In this document: positions 1-9,350 of the stretch, piece after piece
Layout of the letters: every line of letters starts with the position of its first letter
How positions within the stretch are numbered: position 1 is the stretch's first letter
Assembly: GCF_011378715.1 (NCBI RefSeq)
Contig: NZ_WTKU01000020.1
Location: forward strand, 1-64,000
Reading direction: 5' to 3'
Origin: Psychromonas sp. SA13A
GTDB taxonomy: Bacteria > Pseudomonadota > Gammaproteobacteria > Enterobacterales > Psychromonadaceae
Length of the DNA stretch: 64,000 nucleotides
Program-made: the position numbers and the translations under genes
Notes under the pieces: model-generated
What the model saw: only the letters and a program-made list of their open reading frames with translations
The model's database searches: none
Told to the model about the DNA's origin: nothing

Positions 1-372
1 TGATTTACAGGATGTAAACATTGAACCAACGCATTGTCAGGATGACAATTGGACCTCTCAGGATGAGAGTTTATAAAACAGGATGTTTTATAGTCACGGA
101 AGAAAGGACACTCTAGGATAGAGTTTTTAGTATCTACTAGGATTGTGGGTATTAAGTCAAGATGACAAAGAAGGACACCTCCTAAGGAAAGGGAGATGAT
201 GGATAAACAGGATGTTATCTAATACGGATGTTACAAGGACGAGCCCAAAGGAGTTGGGAAGTGGACGCCTAGTATGGCATGGTCAAAGGGATGTAACGCA
301 TGGAGCATCAACTATCACGGATTCGATAGAGAGACTAAATTAAGGGCAGCTTCGGCTGCCCTTTCCTTTTTC
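1..372 (+). ncRNA. csrB: CsrB/CsrC-type CsrA-sequestering small RNA, 5' end cut
   Basis: RNA of this family titrates the translational regulator CsrA by offering many GGA sites. I count 22 GGA triplets on the + strand between positions 10 and 321. Five lie in loops of perfect hairpins, with stems 4-9/13-18, 33-39/43-49, 55-60/64-69, 72-80/84-92 and 110-115/119-124. Others sit in the single-stranded AAGGAC-like linkers between them. Another good stem is 244-248/254-258 around AGGAG. The RNA ends in an intrinsic terminator at 342-372. No reading frame across it is supported. The repeats begin at the first bases, so the promoter and 5' end are probably outside the window. Whether it is the B, C or D paralogue cannot be told from the sequence. 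Confidence 0.9.
342..372 (+). terminator. Intrinsic terminator of the CsrB-like RNA
   Basis: A perfect 9-bp stem (342-350 with 355-363) closes a TTCG tetraloop and is followed by a T-rich run. It lies 12 nt before the stop codon of the convergent epimerase gene and may also stop transcription from that side. Confidence 0.92.
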
Positions 373-383
373 TGGTTTTTAAT

Positions 384-1295
384 TCACGCCAACTGGCTTT
401 TCAAGCTACCTTCTAATAATTCATACTTAAACTTAAATCCTGCTTTTATCAATTTTGTTGGTCGTACATTAGTGCTGGATAACAATAACTCTTCTCCCAT
501 TTGTGCAAATAAAATCTTAATCATCAATGCTGGCAATGGAAATATACAAGGTCGTTTTAAAGTGTTAGCCAATATGACTGAAAAAGTTTTGTTATCAACG
601 GGATTCGGAGCAACTAGATTAATAGGTCCTGACAAAGAGTGATGTTGCATAATAAATAAAATGGCATTCAACTCATCTTGCAAGTCTATCCAGCTCATCA
701 TTTGTTTACCACTACCTATTCTTCCTCCTACTCCCATTTTAAAAGGCGTTAGCATTTTAGCTAATGCGCCATCTTTTTTACTCAAAACGATACCGGTGCG
801 TATATTAACAACGCGAGTCTTAGTTTGATCTACTTGTTGACTAACATATTCCCATTGTGATGCTAATTGGCTGACAAAGTCGGTGCCTTTAACTGATTCT
901 TCATCGACGGGTTGTTGGCCACTATTGCCATAAAATCCAATTGCAGAAGCACAAATGAACAAGTTGGGTGGTGTATCAGAGTTATTGATGTAATCGACTA
1001 TTAGTTGTGTTGATTGTAAGCGGCTTTTGCTTATTTTTTCTTTTACTTGATCTGTCCATCGTGACTTCGCTATATTTTCTCCAGCTAAATGAATGATGAT
1101 GTCTGGATTAGGGTGTCCGTTTAGCTGTATTTCTTTAGCTTGAATATTCCAATAAGGTGAAGAGGCATTAGGAGTACGACTTAAAGTATAAACATTGTAA
1201 CCATGAGTATTTAAAAGAGGTACCAATGAACTACCGATTAAACCTGATGAGCCAGTGATCAGTACATTAATTTTATTTTCAGTTACTTTACTCAT
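384..1295 (-). CDS. yfcH: TIGR01777-type NAD(P)-binding epimerase (YfcH family)
   Basis: This is an atypical short-chain dehydrogenase/epimerase of 303 residues, the usual length for the YfcH group. The N-terminal nucleotide-binding motif GSSGLIGSSL is at about residues 15-24. It is followed by HLAGENIA at about residues 69-76 and the family signature around FICASAIGFYG near residues 112-122. The C-terminal region is the DUF1731-like tail usual in this family. The substrate is not known for the family. The gene runs toward the CsrB-like RNA and stops just after its terminator. It is divergent from pabA, with about 80 bp between them. The family call is firm and the biochemical role is open. 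Confidence 0.9.
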   Translation of the reverse strand: MSKVTENKINVLITGSSGLIGSSLVPLLNTHGYNVYTLSRTPNASSPYWNIQAKEIQLNGHPNPDIIIHLAGENIAKSRWTDQVKEKISKSRLQSTQLIVDYINNSDTPPNLFICASAIGFYGNSGQQPVDEESVKGTDFVSQLASQWEYVSQQVDQTKTRVVNIRTGIVLSKKDGALAKMLTPFKMGVGGRIGSGKQMMSWIDLQDELNAILFIMQHHSLSGPINLVAPNPVDNKTFSVILANTLKRPCIFPLPALMIKILFAQMGEELLLSSTNVRPTKLIKAGFKFKYELLEGSLKSQLA

Positions 1296-1373
1296 AGTGA
1301 CTCCTTAATCTATTAGGACTACATACGTTAGTAATGATAAAATGGATCTTTATTTTTTAGATGAACCAGAATT

Positions 1374-1958
1374 ATGCTGTTAATGATCGATAATTATGAC
1401 TCCTTTACTTATAACTTAGTTCAGTATTTTGGTGAGCTACAGCAGAAAGTGATCATTAAACGCAATGACCAAATTAGTTTACAGGAAATTGCTGACCTAA
1501 ACCCTGAGCATATCGTTATTTCTCCAGGGCCTTGTACACCTAATGAAGCCGGAGTGTCGTTAGCTGCTATTGAGCGTTTTGCGGGACAAATTCCGATCTT
1601 AGGCGTGTGTTTAGGGCATCAAAGTATTGCACAGGTTTTTGGGGCTAATGTGATCCGTGCTAATAAAGTAATGCATGGTAAAAATTCATTGATTAGTCAT
1701 GATAATAAAGGTGTATTTACAGGTTTGAATAATCCCTTAAATGTTACTCGCTACCATAGTTTAATTGTACAAGAAGAAAGTTTGCCTACCTGTTTTGATG
1801 TTTCTGCAAGAGTTATTCAAAGCCAAGAAATTATGGCTATTCGTCATAAGGAGTTTATTTTAGAAGGTGTACAATTTCACCCTGAAAGTATTCGCTCTGA
1901 GCAAGGTTTAACACTGCTTAATAATTTTATTAAGCAAGATCTTGGATTGTCGGAATAA
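1374..1958 (+). CDS. pabA: Aminodeoxychorismate synthase glutaminase component PabA
   Basis: Class I glutamine amidotransferase of 194 residues. It releases ammonia from glutamine for 4-amino-4-deoxychorismate synthesis by PabB, on the way to folate. It opens with the typical [11 protein letters not shown]. The oxyanion region [11 protein letters not shown] is at about residues 50-60, the nucleophile Cys is in GVCLGHQ at about residues 77-83, and the His/Glu pair is in FHPES near residue 168. TrpG is very similar, and in some bacteria one protein serves both pathways. I prefer PabA because no trp genes are nearby and argD follows, as in related gammaproteobacteria. Confidence 0.9.
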   Translation: MLLMIDNYDSFTYNLVQYFGELQQKVIIKRNDQISLQEIADLNPEHIVISPGPCTPNEAGVSLAAIERFAGQIPILGVCLGHQSIAQVFGANVIRANKVMHGKNSLISHDNKGVFTGLNNPLNVTRYHSLIVQEESLPTCFDVSARVIQSQEIMAIRHKEFILEGVQFHPESIRSEQGLTLLNNFIKQDLGLSE

Positions 1959-2023
1959 GTGCGTATATTAAGCTTCGATAAACCCTATATTCTTCATCTT
2001 TCAACCCGTTAAAGGAACTATTT

Positions 2024-3244
2024 ATGTCAAACACTCACATTACCCGTTCGCTATTTGATCAAGTTATGGTGCCAAATTATGCTCCGTTGGAGATGATCCC
2101 TGTGCGCGGTGAAGGTTCACGAGTGTGGGATCAACAAGATAATGAATATATTGATTTAACTGGTGGTATTGCGGTAAATGCATTAGGCCATGCACACCCT
2201 GAACTAATAAAAGCTTTAACCGAACAAGCCCAAAAGTTATGGCATGTTAGTAATATTTATACTAACGAGCCAGCATTAAGCTTGGCACAAAAGTTAGTCG
2301 AGAATACTTTTGCTGAAAAAATCTTTTTTGCAAACTCCGGTGCCGAAGCGAATGAAGCTGCACTAAAATTGGCGCGTCGAGTTGCATTTGATAAATATGG
2401 TCTAGATAAAACTGAAATTATCGCTTTTTATCAAGGTTTTCATGGTCGTACATTTTTTACCGTTACCGCTGGTGGACAAGCCTCTTATTCCGATGGTTTT
2501 GGTCCTAAACCTGCTGCTATTACGCACCTTGAATATAATGACTTAAACGCACTTGAAAAAGTTATTTCAGACAAAACCTGCGCGGTTATTTTAGAGCCTC
2601 TACAAGGTGAAGGTGGCGTTCTACCGATCACGCCTGAATTTGCACAAGGTGTAAGAGCATTGTGTGATAAGCATAATGCATTAATGATTTTTGATGAAGT
2701 GCAAACAGGTATGGGTAGAACGGGTCATTTGTTTGCTTATATGGGGTTAGGTGTTACTCCTGATGTATTGACGTCAGCTAAAGCACTGGGCTCTGGCTTC
2801 CCTATTGCAGCAATGCTAACTAAAACCTGTTTTGCAGAACACTTAACCGCAGGCACTCATGGTACAACATTTGGTGGCAATCCCCTTGCTTGTGCCGTCG
2901 CTGGTAAAGCATTCGACCTTATCAACACAGAAACAATGTTAACTGGTGTAAAACACAAAGAACAACTAATACGTCAACATTTACAAGCCATTAATGATGA
3001 ATTTTCTATCTTTAAAGAAGTTCGTGGTGCAGGTTTATTGTTAGGTGCAGTATTAAATGAACAATATCAAGATCAAGCTAAAGTTTTCTTTTTAGAGGCT
3101 GCTAAGCAAGGTCTACTTATTTTAGTGGCGGGGGCAAATGTACTGCGTTTTGTACCAGCTTTAAATATTTCAGATGACTTAATCGAGCAAGCTATGCTGA
3201 AATTAAAACAAGCAGTAAAAAATATCGTCAATAAAGATACTTAA
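2024..3244 (+). CDS. argD: Acetylornithine/succinylornithine aminotransferase
   Basis: Class III PLP-dependent aminotransferase of 406 residues. It acts in arginine synthesis on N-acetylornithine and often also on N-succinyldiaminopimelate in lysine synthesis or succinylornithine in arginine catabolism. Visible motifs are the PLP phosphate-binding [11 protein letters not shown] at about residue 105, [12 protein letters not shown] at about residue 224 (the Asp that contacts the pyridine nitrogen), and the Schiff-base Lys in TSAKALGSG at about residue 251. The start has an AAAGGA ribosome site 8-9 nt upstream. The gene follows pabA by 65 bp and may share its transcript. No astA, astB or astD genes are here, which favours the biosynthetic ArgD over AstC, but sequence alone does not separate them. 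Confidence 0.92.
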   Translation: MSNTHITRSLFDQVMVPNYAPLEMIPVRGEGSRVWDQQDNEYIDLTGGIAVNALGHAHPELIKALTEQAQKLWHVSNIYTNEPALSLAQKLVENTFAEKIFFANSGAEANEAALKLARRVAFDKYGLDKTEIIAFYQGFHGRTFFTVTAGGQASYSDGFGPKPAAITHLEYNDLNALEKVISDKTCAVILEPLQGEGGVLPITPEFAQGVRALCDKHNALMIFDEVQTGMGRTGHLFAYMGLGVTPDVLTSAKALGSGFPIAAMLTKTCFAEHLTAGTHGTTFGGNPLACAVAGKAFDLINTETMLTGVKHKEQLIRQHLQAINDEFSIFKEVRGAGLLLGAVLNEQYQDQAKVFFLEAAKQGLLILVAGANVLRFVPALNISDDLIEQAMLKLKQAVKNIVNKDT

Positions 3245-3315
3245 GAGCAAAGTCGTCATTCTGAAAATGAATGATATTTTGCTTCAATTAGATTTAAAAA
3301 CTGGGAGCTCATAAG

Positions 3316-4326
3316 ATGAGACGCGAATTAGCAATAGAATTTTCTCGAGTAACGGAAGCGGCTGCATTAGCAGGATACAAATGGTTAGGCCGAGGTGATA
3401 AAAACACCGCCGATGGTGCTGCTGTAGAGGCAATGCGTCTTATATTTAATCAAATAGATATTGACGGTGAAATTGTTATTGGTGAAGGCGAAATCGATGA
3501 AGCGCCAATGTTATATATTGGTGAACATGTGGGTACTGGTGTAGGTGATGCGGTTGATATTGCTGTAGATCCGATTGAAGGTACACGAATGACTGCAATG
3601 GGACAATCAAACGCATTGGCAGTACTCGCTGTTGGTGAAAAGGGTAGCTTCTTACGTGCACCAGACATGTATATGGAAAAGCTTATTGTTGGCCCTAATG
3701 CTAAAGATGCGATTGATTTAGAGCGCTCACTAGAACAAAACTTAAAAGCGATTGCATTTGCCCTAGGTAAATCTTTATCTGAATTGACCGTCGCTACATT
3801 AGCAAAACCACGTCATGATCGTATCATCAAAGATATGCAGGGCATGGGTGTACGCGTATTCGCTATTCCTGATGGTGATGTAGCTATCTCTGTATTGGCT
3901 TGTATGCCAGATAACCAAGTTGATGTATTATATTGTATTGGTGGAGCCCCTGAAGGCGTTATTTCAGCCGCTGTAGTACGTGCTCTGGATGGAAATATGC
4001 AAGCACGCCTTATTCCTCGTCCAATGGTTAAAGAGCCAACAGAAGAGAATATTCGCATTGGTAAAGAAGAAGTTGCTCGTTGTGAAGCTGTTGGCATTGA
4101 AGTTAATAAAGTCTTAAAACTTGAAGACCTAGTGAAAAACGATAACGTTATTTTCTCAGCAACGGGTATTACTAAAGGCGATTTAGTAGAAGGTGTTTCT
4201 GTTAATGGACGTTTAGCGACTACTGAAACATTATTGGTTCGTGGTAAATCACGCACAGTGCGCCGTATTCATTCAACGCATTACTTAGACCGTAAAGATC
4301 CTAATTTAAAAGATATTATTCTTTAA
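3316..4326 (+). CDS. glpX: Class II fructose-1,6-bisphosphatase GlpX
   Basis: Converts fructose 1,6-bisphosphate to fructose 6-phosphate in gluconeogenesis. The 336-residue length fits the GlpX family. Characteristic stretches are the N-terminal RVTEAAALAGYKWLGRGDK, the metal-binding IGEGEIDEAP at about residues 55-64, and the lithium-sensitive phosphatase signature DPIEGT at about residues 86-91. In E. coli glpX lies in the glycerol operon. Here it stands alone after argD, with no glpF or glpK, so it is probably the general gluconeogenic enzyme. An AG-rich ribosome site (GGGAGC) precedes the ATG. A strong terminator follows at 4343-4372. Confidence 0.95.
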   Translation: MRRELAIEFSRVTEAAALAGYKWLGRGDKNTADGAAVEAMRLIFNQIDIDGEIVIGEGEIDEAPMLYIGEHVGTGVGDAVDIAVDPIEGTRMTAMGQSNALAVLAVGEKGSFLRAPDMYMEKLIVGPNAKDAIDLERSLEQNLKAIAFALGKSLSELTVATLAKPRHDRIIKDMQGMGVRVFAIPDGDVAISVLACMPDNQVDVLYCIGGAPEGVISAAVVRALDGNMQARLIPRPMVKEPTEENIRIGKEEVARCEAVGIEVNKVLKLEDLVKNDNVIFSATGITKGDLVEGVSVNGRLATTETLLVRGKSRTVRRIHSTHYLDRKDPNLKDIIL

Positions 4327-4342
4327 ATTAGTTAAATAAAAT

Positions 4343-4372
4343 AAAAAAAGGCGCTACTAGCGCCTTTTTTTA
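4343..4372. terminator. Bidirectional intrinsic terminator between glpX and coaA
   Basis: The stem GGCGCT/AGCGCC has a 3-nt loop and is flanked by an A-run on the left and a T-run on the right. It can end both the rightward glpX transcript and the leftward coaA transcript. Confidence 0.92.
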
Positions 4373-4397
4373 TAGTTACTTTTAGTTACTTTTAAGA

Positions 4398-5363
4398 TTA
4401 TTTTCTTAATTTCACTTGGCTTACTTGATGGTTAATCGATTTTTTTAGAATTAAATTCGCTCGGTCACGTGTGGGACGAATATTTTCTTCTAAATTAATA
4501 CCATTAATTTCATCCCAAATTTTGGCTGCTATTGTGATTGCTTCACGCTCAGTCATCTTTGAATAGCTATGAAAATAAGCATTAGGGTCAGTAAATGCGC
4601 CTTCTCTAAATTTCAGAAAACGTTGAATATACCAAGTTTTTAAGAGTTCTGTATCCGCATCAACGAAGATAGAAAAATCAACAAAATCAGATACAAATAC
4701 TCGATGAGACTGTTCTGGATCGTTTAACGCAGCAGTTTGTAATACATTCAAACCTTCTAAAATAACAATATCAGGCTGTTCAAATTGCAACGACTGATCT
4801 GGAATAATATCGTAGGTTAAGTGTGAATAAATCGGTGCAGTTATTTTCTTTTTACCTGATTTAATCGCTGAGACAAATTCGATTAACGCTTTAATATCAA
4901 AGCTTTCAGGAAAACCTTTACGATGCATTAAGTTACGAGCGACTAGGTCTTTATTAGGACGTAAAAATCCATCAGTTGTTACGAGTGCAACTTTCGGGTG
5001 CTCTGGCCAACGTGATAATAAAGCTTGTAAAATACGTGCCGAAGTACTTTTCCCAACTGCAACACTACCAGCAATACCGATAATGTAAGGCACTTTTTCA
5101 TTATGCGCATCAAGGAATTTGTCACGTACAGTATGTCGATATTGGCGCGCACCCACATATAAGTTTAATAAACGAGAAAGCGGTAAATAGATATCTACCA
5201 CTTCCTGCATTGATAAAGACTCATTGATACCTTGTAATTGGGTGATATCCTCTTCAGACAGCGTTAATTTTACATTGTCGCGTAAATGCGCCCATTCATT
5301 GCGCTCAAAATGCATATAAGCGCTATGCAAGCCTTGTTGCTTGAATGCAGAATGATTACTCAT
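4398..5363 (-). CDS. coaA: Type I pantothenate kinase CoaA
   Basis: Phosphorylates pantothenate with ATP, the first and controlling step of coenzyme A synthesis. The protein has 321 residues, as in E. coli (316). The Walker A motif GSVAVGKST is at about residues 98-106. The following [17 protein letters not shown] and [11 protein letters not shown] blocks are diagnostic of CoaA. The start codon overlaps the end of the upstream P-loop kinase gene by 8 nt (5356-5363), so the two are probably translationally coupled. Confidence 0.96.
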   Translation of the reverse strand: MSNHSAFKQQGLHSAYMHFERNEWAHLRDNVKLTLSEEDITQLQGINESLSMQEVVDIYLPLSRLLNLYVGARQYRHTVRDKFLDAHNEKVPYIIGIAGSVAVGKSTSARILQALLSRWPEHPKVALVTTDGFLRPNKDLVARNLMHRKGFPESFDIKALIEFVSAIKSGKKKITAPIYSHLTYDIIPDQSLQFEQPDIVILEGLNVLQTAALNDPEQSHRVFVSDFVDFSIFVDADTELLKTWYIQRFLKFREGAFTDPNAYFHSYSKMTEREAITIAAKIWDEINGINLEENIRPTRDRANLILKKSINHQVSQVKLRK

Positions 5364-6009
5364 TAGGCACTGCGCTTGTTTCTTCTAAATAAATGGATTT
5401 GCTGTTACCAATTGGGTCATCGGCATAGAGGTGGTATTGCCCTGCAGGTTTAATCAGTAACTCAAATAGATTAACCAGTGCCTCTTGAGACTCTTCAATA
5501 TTAGCCTGTTCATGAAGGCGCTTAAGGGCTGTATCAAAATTACTTTTTACCCAACAACTATAATCATAGAGATCTAAATACGCCTCTTGTAATAGATAAA
5601 CACCTTCGATCAGGATGATATCTATATTCTCAAAGTTATAATCTACTTTACGCGGGCATTCTGCATCGTCTAAGTTGACTGATGTTTTAATGCTACCAAA
5701 TAATTTCAAGGGTAGTATTAATTCTTCAAACATTTCGTCAAAGCGATAAGCATTTAAATAATATTCTTCGGGGCTGTTCATGACGTTAAAGCGAATACTT
5801 TTACTCGCTTCCCAATCATCGGTATGAATAACCGCTACATTTAAACCATCTAATCTTAGGGCTGCGGCTATTTTTTCGGTTAATGCACGTTTGCCACTGC
5901 CTTCAATACCACTAATAGCAACAACTTGTGCTTTGGTGGATTCTTTATGGTTGTGTAGTTCTTTAATAGCACTTTTCATTTGTGCCGCATTATTAAACAT
6001 GGTTTTCAA
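5356..6009 (-). CDS. Uridine kinase/PRK-like P-loop protein of unknown substrate
   Basis: Protein of 217 residues with a clear Walker A motif [10 protein letters not shown] at about residues 34-43. It has a HTDDW motif at about residue 62, where uridine kinase and pantothenate kinase have their catalytic Asp, and the block [11 protein letters not shown] at about residues 131-141, which matches the EG(V/L)N/YLLQ region of the PRK/uridine kinase superfamily. I read it as a small-molecule kinase of that superfamily. The substrate is not visible. It overlaps coaA by 8 nt and is its distant paralogue in the same operon, so a link to CoA or nucleotide metabolism is possible but inferred. Confidence 0.75.
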   Translation of the reverse strand: MKTMFNNAAQMKSAIKELHNHKESTKAQVVAISGIEGSGKRALTEKIAAALRLDGLNVAVIHTDDWEASKSIRFNVMNSPEEYYLNAYRFDEMFEELILPLKLFGSIKTSVNLDDAECPRKVDYNFENIDIILIEGVYLLQEAYLDLYDYSCWVKSNFDTALKRLHEQANIEESQEALVNLFELLIKPAGQYHLYADDPIGNSKSIYLEETSAVPNE

Positions 6010-6053
6010 CGATCATCTCCCTATCTAGACGGCGCTATTATGCCACAAAAATG

Positions 6054-6077
6054 AAAAAAGCCACTAAAGTGGCTTTT
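6054..6077 (-). terminator. Intrinsic terminator after dsbA
   Basis: The stem AGCCACT/AGTGGCT is flanked by A and T runs. Read leftward it is followed by six Ts. It lies between the dsbA stop and the start of the P-loop kinase gene. Confidence 0.88.
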
Positions 6078-6108
6078 AATTTTAGATAAGGATACTTTAG
6101 TGCCAGAT

Positions 6109-6717
6109 TTAATCAGTTTTTTTAGTTAAAAATGTCACTAATTCAACAAACTCAGCAGTGCTTCTCACTGATCCTGTATTTACTTTATATTTACCATTAA
6201 CAATCAGTGTTGGTACACCGCGAACTTTAAAGTTTTCAGTATTACGTTTCATTTGTGAAGCAAGGCCGTTAACAGGGAAGCTAGCTAAAGCGCCTTTTGC
6301 TTCCTCTTCAGATACACCGGCTTTCTCAAAAATAGCTAGGATATCTTTTTCGCCATTAATAGGTTTACGTTGTGTATGTATGTGATCAAAGATAATGCTA
6401 GTCACTTCTTCTTTAACATCTAATAAATCAGCTGCAGCGAAGGCTTTAGTGACTTCTGGACCCATGTTACCACCTAAGAAATTAACGTGATTTTTCTTAA
6501 CCGTTACATCAGCTGGTAATTCGCTTTGTAATGTTTTCATTAGGGGTTCAAATTTAAAACAATGTGGGCAATAAAAAGAGAAAAACTCTAAAACCTCAGG
6601 CTTTTCTGTGGCAGTTTGTTTAATAACATCATAATGCGTGCCTTCTTTGAAATCAGCCGCGTTTACACTTAACGGTAATAAGAATAAGCCGATTAATAGA
6701 GCAAAAACCTTTTTCAT
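6109..6717 (-). CDS. dsbA: Periplasmic thiol:disulfide oxidoreductase DsbA
   Basis: Introduces disulfide bonds into exported proteins and is re-oxidised by DsbB. The 202-residue precursor has an N-terminal signal peptide (MKK, a hydrophobic core, cleavage expected after SVNA near residue 20). The active site CPHC is at about residues 50-53 in FFSFYCPHCFKFEP. The cis-Pro loop RGVPTLIVNGKY is at about residues 166-177. It lies downstream of srkA in the same direction, the arrangement known from E. coli (yihE-dsbA). A terminator follows. Confidence 0.95.
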   Translation of the reverse strand: MKKVFALLIGLFLLPLSVNAADFKEGTHYDVIKQTATEKPEVLEFFSFYCPHCFKFEPLMKTLQSELPADVTVKKNHVNFLGGNMGPEVTKAFAAADLLDVKEEVTSIIFDHIHTQRKPINGEKDILAIFEKAGVSEEEAKGALASFPVNGLASQMKRNTENFKVRGVPTLIVNGKYKVNTGSVRSTAEFVELVTFLTKKTD

Positions 6718-6768
6718 ATTTGTTCCTTTATTGTATTGAGAGTCGTAATGGATATTTATTATTTTTAA

Positions 6769-7758
6769 TTAATACTGTGGTTGAAGATCTAAAGGAGCTT
6801 CATCCAATAATAATAACTGTTGTTGCAAGGATTGTAGCAAGTCTTTCCAGTATTGGTCAGTTATAAACCATGGAAAGTTTCGAGAAAATGCCGGATCTGT
6901 CCATCTATTGTTGATCCAGCTCACATAATTGATGATGCGCATTGTGCGTAACGCCTCAATATACGGTAATTGTTTGGTATCGAAGTCAAATTCTTCTTGG
7001 TATCCTTCTAAAATCATTGATAACTGTAATTGTTGTTCACTACGGTCTCCATTCAGTAACATCCAAATATCTTGTATCGCAGGGCCCATTTTACAATCAT
7101 CAAAGTCGACCCAATAGGGCTGATCTTCTTTTAGCAGTATATTACTCGCATGTGCATCACCATGAATGGCAATCAATTTTAATTTAACAGGATGAGTCGC
7201 TTTTATTTTTTGTTGAATTTGTTCAATGACAGTGAAAAGAGGGGATTTAACAGTATTCGGTATATATTCACAGCCTTTTAAATTATTTAAAGCTTGTTCA
7301 ATGGTGGTGACCATATCGAAATTTGGTCTAGTGGTAAATTGATGCTGAGCGCCGATTTTATGTAATTTCCCTAAGGCGATACCTACATCATATAAACTAT
7401 CAATGTTATCAACTGCTAGAGTGCGAGCAGAGAGGTTATTGAATAAAGCAAAATGATAGCCTGCAAACGAGTGTAAGGTTTTACCATCAAACATAAGTGG
7501 CGTAGATAGATTTAAGCCCGACGCTAATAAGCGTTGACTAAATGCATGGTCTTCTAATAACTGTTGCTCGCTCCAGCGTCTAGGGCGATAAAATTTAACT
7601 ACATAACGCTGTTTATTCTCATCACTAAATGAGTAAACGCGGTTCTCATAAGAATTTAACGCTAATAAACCTGTTTCAGGATAAATCCCAATGCTTGCCA
7701 AGGCATCCAACTGACATTCGGGTGTCAACTTTTGATAGCTTAAAGGTTCGTTTTGCAT
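6769..7758 (-). CDS. srkA: Stress response kinase SrkA (YihE/RdoA)
   Basis: Eukaryotic-like aminoglycoside phosphotransferase-fold protein kinase. In E. coli it phosphorylates Ser/Thr and protects stressed cells from death. I start it at the ATG at 7758 (MQNEPLSYQ), giving 329 residues, close to the 328 of E. coli. A frame open further to a TTG at 7785 would run through the U-tract of a terminator. Visible motifs are the nucleotide-binding VVKFYRP, the catalytic-loop IHGDAHASNIL at about residue 196, and the metal-binding VDFDDC at about residue 215. dsbA follows about 50 bp downstream. The ccoG terminator ends 13 nt before this start. Confidence 0.93.
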   Translation of the reverse strand: MQNEPLSYQKLTPECQLDALASIGIYPETGLLALNSYENRVYSFSDENKQRYVVKFYRPRRWSEQQLLEDHAFSQRLLASGLNLSTPLMFDGKTLHSFAGYHFALFNNLSARTLAVDNIDSLYDVGIALGKLHKIGAQHQFTTRPNFDMVTTIEQALNNLKGCEYIPNTVKSPLFTVIEQIQQKIKATHPVKLKLIAIHGDAHASNILLKEDQPYWVDFDDCKMGPAIQDIWMLLNGDRSEQQLQLSMILEGYQEEFDFDTKQLPYIEALRTMRIINYVSWINNRWTDPAFSRNFPWFITDQYWKDLLQSLQQQLLLLDEAPLDLQPQY

Positions 7759-7771
7759 TATTTTTTCCCAC

Positions 7772-7803
7772 AAAAAAAGGCGCAACTAACAATTAGCGCG
7801 CCT
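7772..7803 (-). terminator. Intrinsic terminator of ccoG, just before srkA
   Basis: Read leftward, AAGGCGC pairs with GCGCCTT around an inner CTAA/TTAG stem and is followed by seven Ts. The U-tract ends about 13 nt before the srkA start, so it occupies the srkA leader. Confidence 0.85.
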
Positions 7804-7830
7804 TAATAAAGTTAATTTAATAGTATTTGC

Positions 7831-9234
7831 TTATAAGCCAAGAAAGAATGAAGCATCTTGTTGGATTACTTCGTCACTATCATCTAAGTTAGTTAGCTTG
7901 ATAGTGATAGTTCTTTTCTTCTCTTTAATATCATAAGGGTCGACAGCAATTGAAATAGGTTGAGTAAATATTTCACCGGAGTTAATAGTAACTTGCTTCG
8001 GTCCTATCATGGTCGCGTCTTTTAACCCTGAAAAAGTAATATTGTAGGTCTGTGGTTGAATCGTTTTATTGAGTACTTTTAAGGTATAAGTATTTTCAAT
8101 TAAACCATCAACATTTTCACGATATAAAGATGTTCTATCACGTAAAATTTCCATTTCTACTTTAGTTAATGTGGCGATATTAATAAAAAATAAGCCAAGC
8201 ATGACAACTAGCATCAACCCATATCCGATAATTTTCGGACGCATTAACTTGGTTTTTTTACCTTCCAATATTTGTTCCGACGTATATGAAATCAAACCTC
8301 TTGGATAACCCATTTTGTCCATGGTTTCATCACAGGCATCAACACAAGCGCCACAGTTAATACATTCATATTGTAAGCCGTCACGAATATCTATGCCTGA
8401 AGGACATACTTGCACACATAAATCACAATCGACACAGTCACCTAACTCAGTTTCTGAACGGTCTATTTTACGTGAACGAGGGCCTCGCTTTTCACCACGT
8501 GTTGCATCATAGCCAACACTATAAGTGTTTTTATCAAACATGGCAGATTGAAAGCGCGAATATGGACACATATGAATACAGAAAATAGAACGCATCCAAC
8601 CCGCATTTGCATAGGTTGAGAAAGTAAATATAAACACCATTAACAATACAAGCATGCTACTTTGGCCGGTGAAAAAGTCACGATAAAGCGTTTCAACAGG
8701 AACAAAATAAGAGCAAAAAGCAAGCGCTGTAAATAATGAAACGATTAGCCAACCGGTGTGCTTTGCTGTTTTTCTCCATATCTTATTAAAACTCCACGGC
8801 ATTTGATCAAGTCGCTTACGTTTATTAGCAGTTCCTTCAAAGCGTTCTTCAAACCAGATGAAAATAAAGGTCCAAACTGTTTGTGGGCAAGTGTAACCAC
8901 ACCATACTCGCCCTAAATAAGTAGTGAAGAAGAACAGGGCAAAGGCGGCTATTATAAATACCCATGCCAGCAAGGTTAGGTCTTGAGGGAACAGCAGCAT
9001 GTTAAAAAGATGAAATTGTTGCTTATCAACATCAAATAAAACTGCTTGATGCCCATCCCAACGGATCATGGGAATGGTGAGGAATAATAAAATCAAACCC
9101 CAACCTGTTAATTTACGAATTTTCTGAAAAAGGCCGTAAGCTGCACGCACATAAATACGATTGCTTGGATTAAAACGATCGGCACTTTCTTTATGAGTTG
9201 TCTTGATCTCTTTAATTTTAATTTTCTGCGTCAT
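7831..9234 (-). CDS. ccoG: Cytochrome c oxidase accessory protein CcoG (RdxA/FixG)
   Basis: Membrane iron-sulfur protein of 467 residues that helps deliver copper to cbb3-type oxidase. It shows several membrane segments (about residues 38-56, 85-105, 160-180 and 195-210). The first half carries GYTCPQTVWTF. Two ferredoxin-type clusters follow, CVDCDLCVQVCP at about residues 266-277 and CINCGACVDACD at about residues 291-302. A further membrane helix is at about residues 335-355, and the C-terminal periplasmic Ig-like FixG domain ends the protein. No ccoNOPQ genes are in the window, so it is separated from its target operon here. The start has an AGGTG site upstream. Confidence 0.95.
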   Translation of the reverse strand: MTQKIKIKEIKTTHKESADRFNPSNRIYVRAAYGLFQKIRKLTGWGLILLFLTIPMIRWDGHQAVLFDVDKQQFHLFNMLLFPQDLTLLAWVFIIAAFALFFFTTYLGRVWCGYTCPQTVWTFIFIWFEERFEGTANKRKRLDQMPWSFNKIWRKTAKHTGWLIVSLFTALAFCSYFVPVETLYRDFFTGQSSMLVLLMVFIFTFSTYANAGWMRSIFCIHMCPYSRFQSAMFDKNTYSVGYDATRGEKRGPRSRKIDRSETELGDCVDCDLCVQVCPSGIDIRDGLQYECINCGACVDACDETMDKMGYPRGLISYTSEQILEGKKTKLMRPKIIGYGLMLVVMLGLFFINIATLTKVEMEILRDRTSLYRENVDGLIENTYTLKVLNKTIQPQTYNITFSGLKDATMIGPKQVTINSGEIFTQPISIAVDPYDIKEKKRTITIKLTNLDDSDEVIQQDASFFLGL

Positions 9235-9350
9235 TTGTAAACACCTGCTATAAATAATATCGCGATTATAAAGGAATTATGAGCGAATAAATGCAACAGA
9301 TAAAACAAAATCTATGATCAAATTACTGCTTTATAATAGATACTTAGCTA

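Noticed and set aside
274-642. 122-codon open frame on the + strand at the left end
   Set aside because: It starts inside the CsrB-like RNA, crosses its terminator and then runs antisense to the epimerase gene. No homology or ribosome site is visible.
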